In this document: piece after piece, positions 17,002 to 25,868 of the stretch
How the letters are laid out: each line of letters begins with the position of its first letter
Position numbering within the stretch: the stretch's first letter is position 1
Assembly: GCA_034669965.1 (NCBI GenBank)
Contig: JAXMOK010000002.1
Span: 469,212-533,211 of the forward strand
Source of the DNA: HXMU1420-13 sp034669965
Lineage (GTDB): Bacteria; Bacteroidota; Rhodothermia; Balneolales; Balneolaceae
Length of the DNA stretch: 64,000 nt
Direction of reading: 5' to 3'
Translations under genes and position numbers: made by a program
Notes under the pieces: generated by a model
Database searches by the model: none
The model's input: the letters and a program-made list of their open reading frames with translations, nothing else
Told to the model about the DNA's origin: nothing

Positions 17002-19994
17002 TCAAAAGAAAATTATCTCGGTTTCTTTCTTTTCTTTCAATAATACTTTTCACACAGTCATTATCTAATCTTTCTTATTCTCAATCAAACGACCCCTTTG
17101 AAGTTTATTTAGATTTTAATCATAGGGGAATCATTAACACTGTTGTTATTAGCTACTATGCTGACGATACTTTCTACCTTCCCGTTAATGAGATTTTCAA
17201 TTTATTTAAAATAGAATCAGACTATGATGGCTTAACCATTAGCGGAAGATTTTCAAGTGAACAAATTGAATATTCTATAAATCTTGAACGTCAGGTTATC
17301 GTTTTTGGTAATGAAAGCTATAAGCTTGAGGTAGAAGATTACTATTTAAACGAATTAGATGTCCACTTACCCATTCGATTATTTTCTGAAATATTCGATT
17401 TAAATTTTAGTGTTGATTTCAATCAACTTTTGTTAAATCTAGAAACTAATGTTGAACTCCCTATCATTCAACAGGCTTTAAGGAATCAAGAACGTAGAAT
17501 CTCAAATACAACCGTGTCTACTCCCAGATATCCTCTATATCAGTCCCGTTCATCAAGTAAATTAATCGACTTAGGTTTTTTAGATTATGGTGTTCAATAT
17601 AATACAGACGGTAATGAGCATATTTTGAATATCAGTAATTCTATTGGATTAAATTTAATTGGTGGTGACTTAAGTGGTAATATTTTCGCAAATATTAATA
17701 ATCAAGTCTCCTCATACGAAACAGATAATTTAAGATGGGTCTATACCTCAACTGATACTCCCTTGTTCACGAATATTAGTATTGGCCAACTCAATTCTGA
17801 CGGTGTTTTGATGTCTCCCTATACGGGGATAAGTGTTTCAAACGAACCCATTATTCCAAGAACCTTATTTGATGAGTTTGAGGTTTCCGGTACGGCTATT
17901 CCTCAATCTGAGGTTGAGTTATATTTGAATAATAGACTTGTTGGTTTTTCAAGAATTGATGACTCAGGCAACTACCGTTTCTTAATCCCAATTTCGTATG
18001 GAAACTCCCAAATTGTACAAAGAATTTACGGTCCAACAGGGCAAGTGAAAGAACAAAATACACGTCTTCAAATTCCATTTAATTTTGTACCAAAAGGAGA
18101 AATCAATTATAACCTCAATATTGGACAATTAAATAATTTTATTATTGGCTCTACTCAAGTAAATAATATTGGGCAATTTAATACGAGTATTGGTATTACT
18201 AGCTGGCTTACCGCCAAACTTGGTGTAGAAAACTATTATAACGACTCATCAAATAATACTTTTTTTACAAGTACAATATCTTCAAGAATTAATACTAATA
18301 ATATTTTCACGCTCGAAGCAGTTTCTGATAGCTATCTGCGTGGATCATTGAATTCAATTTTTCCCAATTCGACTAGCTTAGGTATCGACTTTGTTAATTA
18401 TAAAAACAATTCAAATTTCTATAATCAATCGAATTATAATTGGCAGTTAATTACTACCACCTTTATACCTTTCAGGTTAGGTAGTGTACCTTTAAACATC
18501 CGTGCTTCCAGTTTTTTGAGAAAAAGGGAAACCGGTTATTTCAATACATTAAGATTTGATTTTATTAGCAGAATAAAAAGATTAAGCTTTAGAACAAGTT
18601 ATAGTGATCAACAAATAGATGAGTTTAATCCATTTAATTCATCAAACTTATCTAAAATAGAATCCTCAGCTAGCTATTCTTTTGAAAGATCAAGGGAAAC
18701 CTTACAGTTCTTTAGAGGAGCAACTCTTAGGTCTCAGTTAGTATATTTTATTGGAATTAATGAATTTAAATCTGCTGAATTATTCTTTACTAAAAACGTG
18801 TCAGAAAATGGAAGATTTCAAATATCTGCAGGTCGCGATTTTAGTGGAGGTTTTAATACTATTAGGTTTAACCTCATATTTAACTTTAAAAATTTCAGGT
18901 CAAATACAACCTTTAATAGTTTACGAGGGGCTTATAGTGTAGCTCAGAGTTTAAGAGGTTCTATTGGCTACGATAGTAATACCAATAATATATTATTCTC
19001 AAACAGAGATCAGGTTGGTAGAGGAGCATTATCAACAAGAATGTTTTTAGACAATAATAACAATCGAGTTTACGATAAAGATGTTGACGAAATAATTCCT
19101 GAAGTTTCGTTACGAATTGATCGGAGTGGAACGAAAACTGAAAGTAAAAATGATGTGATTTATAACTCATTGATTCAGCCAAATATTCAATTGAACGTTG
19201 AGGTCAATAAAGCAACCATTAAGAATCCGATGCTTGTACCCGAAGTGGATAAGTTCTCGATAATTACTGAACCAAATAAATATACTTCAATTGATATACC
19301 ATTTTTTCAAGCTGGAGTAATTGAAGGGGTTGTAGAAAGGCAATTCGAAGATGGTGCAAAAGATGGTATTGGTGGACTGAAAGTACTTTTAACATCTAAT
19401 AAAGATAATTCTGTTAAAGAGCTTCGAACATTTTCTGATGGAAGTTTTTATGATTATCCTCTCCCACCGGGTACGTACACCTTACAAGTTGATAACCAAC
19501 AATTATCATTTTTACAAGCTACATCTGAGCCTGAAAAAATAGACTTTGAAGTTGAGGCAGTTACTAATGGTGACTTTATTGAAGGATTAAGTTTCGTTCT
19601 AATTCCAGATGCAGATGCCGAACAAAATCAAGAAACCATCCAAGAACAGATCACCATCGCGCAAGTAACCGACGAGATCAAATCGTCTCCTGAAATATTA
19701 GAATATTCTCAGGAAGTATTTAAAGAGGTTGATGACGCATTACGGCTTATTATTCAAGCGCAGAACGCTTTCTATTCCAATAACATAGACTTAGCCTTCC
19801 GATTTGTGAGCGAATCATTAGAACTTTTTGAAACTGCACAAGGGCACGCTTTAAAGGGAAGTTTTTATTATTTTGAAGGTAATATCGACCAGGCGCAGCG
19901 ACATTGGGAACAAGCACTCCGGTTTAATCCTGATTTAGTAATTCCTGATATGGAATTACTGGAAGAACGGGTTAATAGGCGTGCATCAGACTAA
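16998..19994 (+). CDS. Usher-like outer-membrane protein with C-terminal TPR tail
   Basis: A 998-residue protein with a TTG start overlapping the chaperone stop, signal peptide to about residue 29. Residues 35-150 form an N-terminal domain; 290-380 include VSNEPIIPRTLFDEFEVSGTAIP and EVELYLNNRLVGFSRID, the plug/early-barrel signature of alternative fimbrial ushers. A long alternating-strand region to about 720 fits the beta-barrel, then two beta domains (one with a SDGSFYDYPLPPGTYTL carboxypeptidase-regulatory-like signature). The last 95 residues (about 905-998) are a helical TPR-like unit with WEQALRFNPD, unusual for an usher. It is expected to export fimbrial subunits. Next gene overlaps its end. 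Confidence 0.72.
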   Translation: MIKRKLSRFLSFLSIILFTQSLSNLSYSQSNDPFEVYLDFNHRGIINTVVISYYADDTFYLPVNEIFNLFKIESDYDGLTISGRFSSEQIEYSINLERQVIVFGNESYKLEVEDYYLNELDVHLPIRLFSEIFDLNFSVDFNQLLLNLETNVELPIIQQALRNQERRISNTTVSTPRYPLYQSRSSSKLIDLGFLDYGVQYNTDGNEHILNISNSIGLNLIGGDLSGNIFANINNQVSSYETDNLRWVYTSTDTPLFTNISIGQLNSDGVLMSPYTGISVSNEPIIPRTLFDEFEVSGTAIPQSEVELYLNNRLVGFSRIDDSGNYRFLIPISYGNSQIVQRIYGPTGQVKEQNTRLQIPFNFVPKGEINYNLNIGQLNNFIIGSTQVNNIGQFNTSIGITSWLTAKLGVENYYNDSSNNTFFTSTISSRINTNNIFTLEAVSDSYLRGSLNSIFPNSTSLGIDFVNYKNNSNFYNQSNYNWQLITTTFIPFRLGSVPLNIRASSFLRKRETGYFNTLRFDFISRIKRLSFRTSYSDQQIDEFNPFNSSNLSKIESSASYSFERSRETLQFFRGATLRSQLVYFIGINEFKSAELFFTKNVSENGRFQISAGRDFSGGFNTIRFNLIFNFKNFRSNTTFNSLRGAYSVAQSLRGSIGYDSNTNNILFSNRDQVGRGALSTRMFLDNNNNRVYDKDVDEIIPEVSLRIDRSGTKTESKNDVIYNSLIQPNIQLNVEVNKATIKNPMLVPEVDKFSIITEPNKYTSIDIPFFQAGVIEGVVERQFEDGAKDGIGGLKVLLTSNKDNSVKELRTFSDGSFYDYPLPPGTYTLQVDNQQLSFLQATSEPEKIDFEVEAVTNGDFIEGLSFVLIPDADAEQNQETIQEQITIAQVTDEIKSSPEILEYSQEVFKEVDDALRLIIQAQNAFYSNNIDLAFRFVSESLELFETAQGHALKGSFYYFEGNIDQAQRHWEQALRFNPDLVIPDMELLEERVNRRASD

Positions 19995-19995
19995 A

Positions 19996-21837
19996 ATGCA
20001 CAGAATACGTCAAATATTTGCCTCTATGCATGCTAAAATTCATCTAAATTTTGGCCTGACATTCCTTTTTCCTCTAATTCTTCTTTCCTTTCTTTTTCTC
20101 CCTTTCGAAAATGTTCGCTCTCAAACTTCTTACGATGCTTCAAGCACTCAATCGCTCGATTTAAGAGTTGCCAACTTAGAACAGCAATACGATTCCCAAA
20201 TCATTCAAATTCTTTCTAACTACTTCAACAGGAAGAAATTCTTTATCGATGTTAACATAAACGCTGATCTCGTTGAGCAATCAATTGGTACAACGAGTAA
20301 TCAAGTGGTTGCTACCAGCCAACCCGAGGAAAACCTAATGATGCCCGGGTTGCCTTTTTTACCTCAACAAAATTTAAGGCAACCTGCCCGTCGAAATACT
20401 CAACCACAAACAGTTGTAAACGAAAATACGATCAAAACGCTGCGTATTGTAAACATGAGTGTTAACATCTACGCAGATACTTCGATTACTACCGCACAAC
20501 TGGAGTTGATGCGCTTCATCACCGGAATTGCTGTAAAGGTAAATGAAAACCGTGGCGATGAAATCAACATCAATCAACTCGCAATTCCCGACTATACCGA
20601 AGCACCTGAGCCTATTACTGCCACAACGGTAACCCAACCGCCTGCCCTGCCCGACTACAACTCGATATACACGTATATTCCTGCCTTAGCACTCATGTTA
20701 CTATTTGGGTTAACCTTGCTGTTCAATCGACTCATGAACAAGCCACAGCCTCAAATGCCGATGCGAGATTTTAGAGAATCTTTTAAAAATGATATGGCTT
20801 TACAGCAACAAGCGGCAACTCAATCTTCAGCTGGTTCAAGTATTGATGAAAGGATAGAAGAAACGGAAGAAGATTTAACCGTTGATGAACTTGTAAATGC
20901 CTTCTTTACCAAGCCGGATGAAATCGCCACTATATTTAGATATTGGTTAAGCGAAGAGGAAAACGGAGCTAAAAAAGCGGCTGAATATTTAGTTGCTGTA
21001 GATAAACATCTGCTTAGAACATTAAAAAATGAATTACATCCAGAAGATTATGATACGTTGACAGATGCCGTAATTGAGCAGGAAAATTTATCGCCGGAAA
21101 AACGATCAGAAATTATTCAAGAATTCGGCCGTATGCTTCAGCAAGGAGCAAAACAAACCGTAACTGAAAAGAAACGAAGTAAATTTTCTCTTTTTAAATT
21201 TCTGGATCATATTTCAGACAAACATATTCTCACTTTGCTTGAAACTGAGGATAGCCTTTCGGGAGCATTTATTCTGCAATACTTACCCGATGATAAAGCT
21301 GCCATTTTTATTGAAAAACTGGACAAAGAAATTGCTGCTAAAATCATGCTTCATATGGCAACATTGAATAATTTAACGAACGAACAACAGCAGAAAATTT
21401 CATCAGAGCTTTTTGATAAAGCGATGGATCTAGTTGAAGCTGAACGTAGCGAGCAATATGGTGCGGAGCACCTCTACCCTATTTTAGAACGACTTCCGGT
21501 AAATGAACAACAACGATATATAGACGAGCTTAAAGCAACCGGATCTATAGTTGGTGCAATTTTAGAAAAGCAATTTATTACGATTGAGAAATTACCGGAA
21601 TTAAGTGATGAAGTAATTAAAAAGGCAGTTCGAACTCTAAACACCGAAACCCTTCTCGACGCAATCATTGGGCTTCCACCTCAAATGGTTGACCGTATTT
21701 TATCAGCTCGACCTAAGCGTGAGCAACGCTTATTACGTATGGAGCTAGATGAACTTCAAGGAACCACCGGTCGCCAAACAGAATATGCCAAAGCCCTTTT
21801 GATGAACTCAATTCGAAAGAATGCAAATGACCAATAG
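19996..21837 (+). CDS. FliF (RBM3)-FliG fusion protein, non-flagellar rotor candidate
   Basis: A 613-residue protein starting at the ATG at 19996 (a GTG at 19981 is an alternative that overlaps the usher). An N-terminal hydrophobic segment ends near VRSQ. Residues about 50-195 match the FliF RBM3/beta-collar part: a LEQQYDSQIIQILSNYF helix, VDVNINADL-type strand, and RGDEININQL corresponding to FliF's terminal RGD strand. A single membrane helix lies at about 226-247, then a cytoplasmic part from about 296 resembling FliG: LQYLPDDKAAIFIEKLDKEI (middle domain) and ILSARPKREQRLLRMELDEL (torque helix). The FliM-binding EHPQ motif is replaced by EDSL. FliF RBM1 and RBM2 are missing. Followed by a lipoprotein, MotA and MotB. 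Confidence 0.75.
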   Translation: MHRIRQIFASMHAKIHLNFGLTFLFPLILLSFLFLPFENVRSQTSYDASSTQSLDLRVANLEQQYDSQIIQILSNYFNRKKFFIDVNINADLVEQSIGTTSNQVVATSQPEENLMMPGLPFLPQQNLRQPARRNTQPQTVVNENTIKTLRIVNMSVNIYADTSITTAQLELMRFITGIAVKVNENRGDEININQLAIPDYTEAPEPITATTVTQPPALPDYNSIYTYIPALALMLLFGLTLLFNRLMNKPQPQMPMRDFRESFKNDMALQQQAATQSSAGSSIDERIEETEEDLTVDELVNAFFTKPDEIATIFRYWLSEEENGAKKAAEYLVAVDKHLLRTLKNELHPEDYDTLTDAVIEQENLSPEKRSEIIQEFGRMLQQGAKQTVTEKKRSKFSLFKFLDHISDKHILTLLETEDSLSGAFILQYLPDDKAAIFIEKLDKEIAAKIMLHMATLNNLTNEQQQKISSELFDKAMDLVEAERSEQYGAEHLYPILERLPVNEQQRYIDELKATGSIVGAILEKQFITIEKLPELSDEVIKKAVRTLNTETLLDAIIGLPPQMVDRILSARPKREQRLLRMELDELQGTTGRQTEYAKALLMNSIRKNANDQ

Positions 21838-21852
21838 ATGTTCAGGTGATTC

Positions 21853-22380
21853 ATGATTAATAAACCTGCGTTACTGTTGTTTATATTTTGTACCATTTTC
21901 ATTATTCATTGCTCATCCAGTATTCAAACTGTTGATCCAATTTCTGAAGAAAACTCCATTTCGCCAGAAGATTCATTGCAAATAGCTATTCAGGATAGTA
22001 TAGATCAAGCACAAGCTAAAGAAGAAGAGCTTCGCAATGCGCTTATTGAATTGTATAAAGACGAAATTTATTCGAGGTATCAGGCTCAAGCTAATACACT
22101 TACCAATTACTACATTTTAGCGCAACAGCATTTTTATACAGGTGATTATGAAAATGCATTATTTCTTATCAATCGGGCCGCTTTAATAAAAGAAAATGCA
22201 GACGTTCTTGCATTAAGAGGTAGCGTGTACCTCGGCTTAGGGTATATCAATGAATTTGTAAACCATTGGAGGCGAGCCCTTGAATTGGACCCCGAGGTTC
22301 CCATACCTTCTTCAACTTATATCATTCAACAACTACAGAACAACGGCTTAATCGACGAAAACTTAAAAAAGAGTTTCTAA
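21853..22380 (+). CDS. TPR lipoprotein of the motor operon
   Basis: A 175-residue protein with a hydrophobic N-terminus and cysteine at residue 20 (FIIHCSSS), a plausible though not ideal lipobox. After an acidic coiled segment, residues about 95-165 form TPR-like helices (YYILAQQHFYTGDYENALFL and HWRRALELDPEVPIP). The last motif strongly resembles the TPR tail of the usher in the same operon. It lies 15 bases after the FliF-FliG gene and 6 bases before motA. Possibly a pilotin-like or scaffold lipoprotein; the function is not known. Confidence 0.65.
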   Translation: MINKPALLLFIFCTIFIIHCSSSIQTVDPISEENSISPEDSLQIAIQDSIDQAQAKEEELRNALIELYKDEIYSRYQAQANTLTNYYILAQQHFYTGDYENALFLINRAALIKENADVLALRGSVYLGLGYINEFVNHWRRALELDPEVPIPSSTYIIQQLQNNGLIDENLKKSF

Positions 22381-22386
22381 CCCTGA

Positions 22387-23184
22387 ATGCGAACATCTAT
22401 ACTAAATATCTTATGTTTTCTTATCTCTTTAGTGGTACTGGCTTGGGGCGCACTACTCGTTACAGGATATACCCAATTCGATCTAATTCCTTCTAGATTT
22501 GCATTTTTGAATATCCCAAGCCTTGCAATTGTATTTGGGGGGATCACAGCTAGTGTGTTCATTAGTTATCCGTTTAACAGCGTAGTAAAAGCGCTGATTG
22601 AAAGCACAAAACTGTTTTCGTATAGTACCATCACACACGAAGTACTGGAAGAAGATATCCAACGTGTAATGGATTGGCAGAAAATGATTAAGCAAGATAA
22701 GTACGCTGCGGTGAACCAATTAAGTGAAGAATATGCTGATCGGTTTGAAGGCTATTTATTCTCCATCCTAGATACTAACTACAACACCGAAGATCTACGC
22801 GAACTTGGTGAAATCAATATCGAAGAGAATTACAGCCGCCAGCAAATGGTAAATCAGATTATTGCCAGCATGGGTAAAACATCACCTATATTTGGTATGC
22901 TGGGCACGCTTTTTGGGCTGATTGTGATCTTATCCGGTTTTAGTGAAGTGGAATCACTTTTAAGCGGATTAGGAGCTGCATTAATGACCACCTTGTATGG
23001 AATCCTGATCGGAAACTTCATTTTTACCCCGATGGGAAAGAAGATGAATAATGTTGCCTCACTTCGATATTTTAGAGAAAAGCTTATTTTGGAAGGCATT
23101 ATACTTATCGAAGAACAAAAAACATCTCTACAAATCTACGATAAGCTACAGGCTCATATGCGCCGCAACAAAAATATGATTTAA
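22387..23184 (+). CDS. motA: MotA-like stator channel protein
   Basis: A 265-residue protein with four membrane helices (about 5-24, 40-60, 168-190, 198-218) and a cytoplasmic loop between helices 2 and 3, as in MotA. The third helix carries TSPIFGMLGTLFGLIVIL with the conserved Pro, and the fourth LGAALMTTLYGILIGNFIFTP with the second conserved Pro. The loop includes charged residues in DWQKMIKQDKYAAVNQLSEE, the region that contacts FliG. With MotB it should form an ion-driven stator. It starts 6 bases after the lipoprotein gene and precedes motB by 10 bases. The symbol reflects family, not flagellar function. Confidence 0.88.
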   Translation: MRTSILNILCFLISLVVLAWGALLVTGYTQFDLIPSRFAFLNIPSLAIVFGGITASVFISYPFNSVVKALIESTKLFSYSTITHEVLEEDIQRVMDWQKMIKQDKYAAVNQLSEEYADRFEGYLFSILDTNYNTEDLRELGEINIEENYSRQQMVNQIIASMGKTSPIFGMLGTLFGLIVILSGFSEVESLLSGLGAALMTTLYGILIGNFIFTPMGKKMNNVASLRYFREKLILEGIILIEEQKTSLQIYDKLQAHMRRNKNMI

Positions 23185-23194
23185 GTGGGTTGTT

Positions 23195-25027
23195 TTGAAG
23201 AAAAAGAAACCCATACGGATTAAATATTCACTTTTTCCGATCCAGGATGAAGAATCGGAAGAGGATGAAAGCTGGCAAGTCAGCTACCTCGATATCATTA
23301 CCATCGTGTTAGGCTTCTTGATCATTCTCCTATCTGTATCCCAAATCACTAAATCAGAATTTTCTTCCCTCTCATCTATTTTTGGTAAACTTGCGGATGA
23401 AACGGAGTTTCTTACCACCCCCATAGGCGCCATAGAACGAGAGCTTTTCGAATTGCTTCAACCAGAAATTGAAGAAGGAAATCTTGAGATTATTCGCGAT
23501 TTAAATGACCTGAGAATACGTTTTAAAAGCGATGATTTGTACGATCCCGGTAGAGCTACCTTTGATTCGGATTCGGAACAACTATTGAATACTGTGCTTA
23601 TAGCTTTACAACAATTGGAATACAACGATTTCAGTATTGATGTTGAAGGTCATACCGATAATACCCCAATTTCGTCGGTTGCATATCCTTCGAATTGGGA
23701 GTTGTCAACAGCTCGTGCAACCAATGTAGTTAAATATTTCAATGATTCTGGAATACCGGCAAATCGCTTGAAAGCATCCGGTTATGCAGATTCTCGCCCG
23801 GTAATCGAATACGATTCCTTAGGTTTTCCTTTTGCAGCAAGTAAGGATAAAAATCGTCGTGTAGTACTCCGTCTTTATTATTCATCGGATAATCTGAAAG
23901 AAGAAATTCTAACTCAACCTGAAACAGAACAAGAACTACTTGCTGAAGAACCTATGCCAACTGAAAGCATTAAAGGTGCAATTCCAGATATCACCGAACT
24001 CCCACCTCCTGCAGCAAACGAAAATGTAATTGTTTTAGCAGATCAACCGGCATTGCTAATGGTAATGGAACAAAACAGAATTCAAGAACAGCTTGAGGCA
24101 GAACGTGCCATAGCAGAGCAAGGATCACAGGAAACGGAATCAGAGCCTCAAAATCAGGCTGAAACGGAGCCTGAAGTTACTCAACCAGAGCAAAAACAAA
24201 TAACAGAACCGGAGCCCGAATCTACCCAACCGCCTGCACCTGCACCTTCAAACGCAATGCCTTCGTTGCTTAAAGTGGATGCTAGGTGCCAGTATTCAGT
24301 ACAATTAGGCGAATACAGTGCTTTACAAAGCGCATTTCAACGTGCTGAGAACATTGAGTCTTCAAACCTATCAGAAATCATGCTAACTTATAATACCAAC
24401 GAGTATTCGGTTCGTTCTAGACCAATTTCTTCATTCTCAGAAGTTTTAACGCTACGTGATGAACTTTCAGCACGATTTAATGATAAGAACGTTAGTGTGG
24501 TTCATCAATGCTACAATAACACTATAAAGCGACCTAAAGCAGTAAGGTATTTAATTCAATTTGGAGCTTTCCAGAATCGTGCTACTGGATTGGATTACAC
24601 TATAGAGCTCCTTGATCAATATGGTGTTCAGGCATATATGAACCGAGTTTCAGATACTTATAATGTGCTTACTGGACCTTATGTATCAAGAGAAGAAGTA
24701 TTAAGCCAATTACGAACATTCCGTGAAATGGGTATTTCTTCCAATCTCTTTATCCGCCACCAACCGGAAACGGCTTCGCCTTATAAGTACGCTTTTCAGA
24801 TAGAAGTAGCTCAGCTTAATACTCAGCAGGAAGCGGCTGAAATGGCCCAACAAGTGCGCTCAAGAACGGGTATAAACACTCGCGTTGAAGAACTGGTAAC
24901 CGGTCGATTTTCAGTGATGACGGGACAATCCGTAAACAAAAGCGAAACTCAAACGATCTTCAATCGCCTGTTAAATTCAGGTTTTTCCATAAATCCTGTA
25001 ATCTTTTATCTAGAGTATATTCCTTAA
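23195..25027 (+). CDS. motB: MotB-like stator protein with OmpA-type domain and three SPOR repeats
   Basis: A 610-residue protein with a TTG start. WQVSYLDIITIVLGFLIILLS at about 27-48 is the MotB membrane helix, with the proton-carrying Asp at residue 33. Residues about 120-230 are the peptidoglycan-binding OmpA/MotB domain (VEGHTDNTPI, YPSNWELSTARA, DKNRRVVLRLYY). A Pro/Glu/Gln-rich linker follows, then three SPOR-like repeats at about 364-440, 447-525 and 527-610 (QYSVQLGEYS, RYLIQFGAFQNR, KYAFQIEVAQLN). Usual MotB is about 260-310 residues, so the tail doubles its size. SPOR domains bind denuded septal glycan. It is the last gene of the operon. Confidence 0.88.
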   Translation: MKKKKPIRIKYSLFPIQDEESEEDESWQVSYLDIITIVLGFLIILLSVSQITKSEFSSLSSIFGKLADETEFLTTPIGAIERELFELLQPEIEEGNLEIIRDLNDLRIRFKSDDLYDPGRATFDSDSEQLLNTVLIALQQLEYNDFSIDVEGHTDNTPISSVAYPSNWELSTARATNVVKYFNDSGIPANRLKASGYADSRPVIEYDSLGFPFAASKDKNRRVVLRLYYSSDNLKEEILTQPETEQELLAEEPMPTESIKGAIPDITELPPPAANENVIVLADQPALLMVMEQNRIQEQLEAERAIAEQGSQETESEPQNQAETEPEVTQPEQKQITEPEPESTQPPAPAPSNAMPSLLKVDARCQYSVQLGEYSALQSAFQRAENIESSNLSEIMLTYNTNEYSVRSRPISSFSEVLTLRDELSARFNDKNVSVVHQCYNNTIKRPKAVRYLIQFGAFQNRATGLDYTIELLDQYGVQAYMNRVSDTYNVLTGPYVSREEVLSQLRTFREMGISSNLFIRHQPETASPYKYAFQIEVAQLNTQQEAAEMAQQVRSRTGINTRVEELVTGRFSVMTGQSVNKSETQTIFNRLLNSGFSINPVIFYLEYIP

Positions 25028-25045
25028 TCTAAGTAAACTAATCTT

Positions 25046-25459
25046 CTACTTATCGAGTATTAATAACAACTCTTCCGGCAAATAAATAGGTAACTTAGCT
25101 TTCGCAAAATCCTTTTTATTTCTACTTACAATTCCATCAAGATTAGAATGTATTGCTGACTGATACAAAACTGCGTCTTCATAGTCATTAAACATTAATT
25201 GGGTAGCCTCTTCCAGAACTACCCTACTTACTGATGCAATATTGAACAGAGAAAGTATTTTTTTGATCGCCAAATTTGCTGTCTTTCTATTCGACTCTTT
25301 TTCTATTAAATAATAAATAGTAGTAATGGTAGTTGCTCCCAGCCATCCAACTAATAATTGTTGCTCAACAGATGCAACCAAAGCTGAAGAAAACTTAAAA
25401 TGCGGTTCGCGTTTTAATAAAACATCTAAGATGATGTTGGTATCAAAGAGGATATTCAT
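25046..25459 (-). CDS. PIN-domain toxin (VapC-like)
   Basis: A 137-residue PIN-fold protein: MNILFDTNIILDVLLKREPH with the first metal-binding Asp at residue 6, LEEATQ and DYEDAVLYQSAI with further acidic residues, and a final GIVSRNKKDF strand. PIN toxins are ribonucleases. It overlaps the upstream antitoxin by four bases (ATGA), a normal toxin-antitoxin arrangement. It is convergent with motB, only 18 bases apart. Confidence 0.82.
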   Translation of the reverse strand: MNILFDTNIILDVLLKREPHFKFSSALVASVEQQLLVGWLGATTITTIYYLIEKESNRKTANLAIKKILSLFNIASVSRVVLEEATQLMFNDYEDAVLYQSAIHSNLDGIVSRNKKDFAKAKLPIYLPEELLLILDK

Positions 25460-25701
25460 TTCAAATATTTGTCGTGTAAATAGCTTCTATAGTCCTCTAC
25501 ATCTAGTTCTGAACCCCTAACAATACCACTTAAAGATTGCGTGACAGGAGGAAGATTTTCAATGATTGGATCAATTTCCGAGTCGATTGCTTTGAAATAG
25601 TCTGCTACCAATTTTGAAACCGATGTACCATTTTTAGAAGCATATTTTTTTGCCCGATCAATCAGTTTCTTATCAATTCGTAAAGTGAGTTTATCAGACA
25701 T
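25456..25701 (-). CDS. Antitoxin, DUF6364-type ribbon-helix-helix
   Basis: An 81-residue protein from the ATG at 25701 (MSDKLTLRIDKKLIDRAKKY); an ATG nine bases upstream is also possible. The N-terminus fits the short beta strand and helix of RHH/DUF6364 antitoxins (KYASKNGTSVSKLVADYF). The C-terminal half (SLSGIVRGSELDVEDYRSYL) is of the type that wraps the PIN toxin. It probably represses its own operon through the RHH fold. Confidence 0.8.
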   Translation of the reverse strand: MSDKLTLRIDKKLIDRAKKYASKNGTSVSKLVADYFKAIDSEIDPIIENLPPVTQSLSGIVRGSELDVEDYRSYLHDKYLK

Positions 25702-25803
25702 GACGTGCATTTATTTATTTTCTATACGCCAATTTATTACAACGCACTTTGAATCTCAACTTAGATTTTGAGTCATTCACTATATTGTCAAAAGTTATTC
25801 CAT

Positions 25804-25836
25804 AAAAAAACCCGAAACTCTTGCGAGCCCGGGTTT
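25804..25836 (-). terminator. Terminator of the pyruvate dehydrogenase operon
   Basis: On the minus strand AAACCCG (from 25836 down) pairs with CGGGTTT (25814-25808), with an inner CTC/GAG stem, followed by seven T. It lies 33 bases after the E2 stop. Confidence 0.85.
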
Positions 25837-25868
25837 AATTTCTGGTGACAAGTCTTGTCTAAAAAGAC

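Noticed and set aside
22387..23184. GldL-type T9SS motor or ExbB/TolQ
   Set aside because: Four-helix MotA pattern with both conserved Pro segments and an adjacent MotB with OmpA domain fit MotA better than GldL or ExbB.
22387..25027. Zorya-type phage defence based on MotA/MotB-like ZorA and ZorB
   Set aside because: No ZorC/ZorD/ZorE helicase or nuclease genes are nearby, MotA lacks the long ZorA tail, and the neighbours are chaperone, usher and FliF-FliG genes.
19996..25027. Part of a standard flagellar operon
   Set aside because: No filament, hook, rod, export, FliM or FliN genes lie in the window, and the FliF/FliG protein is a shortened fusion.
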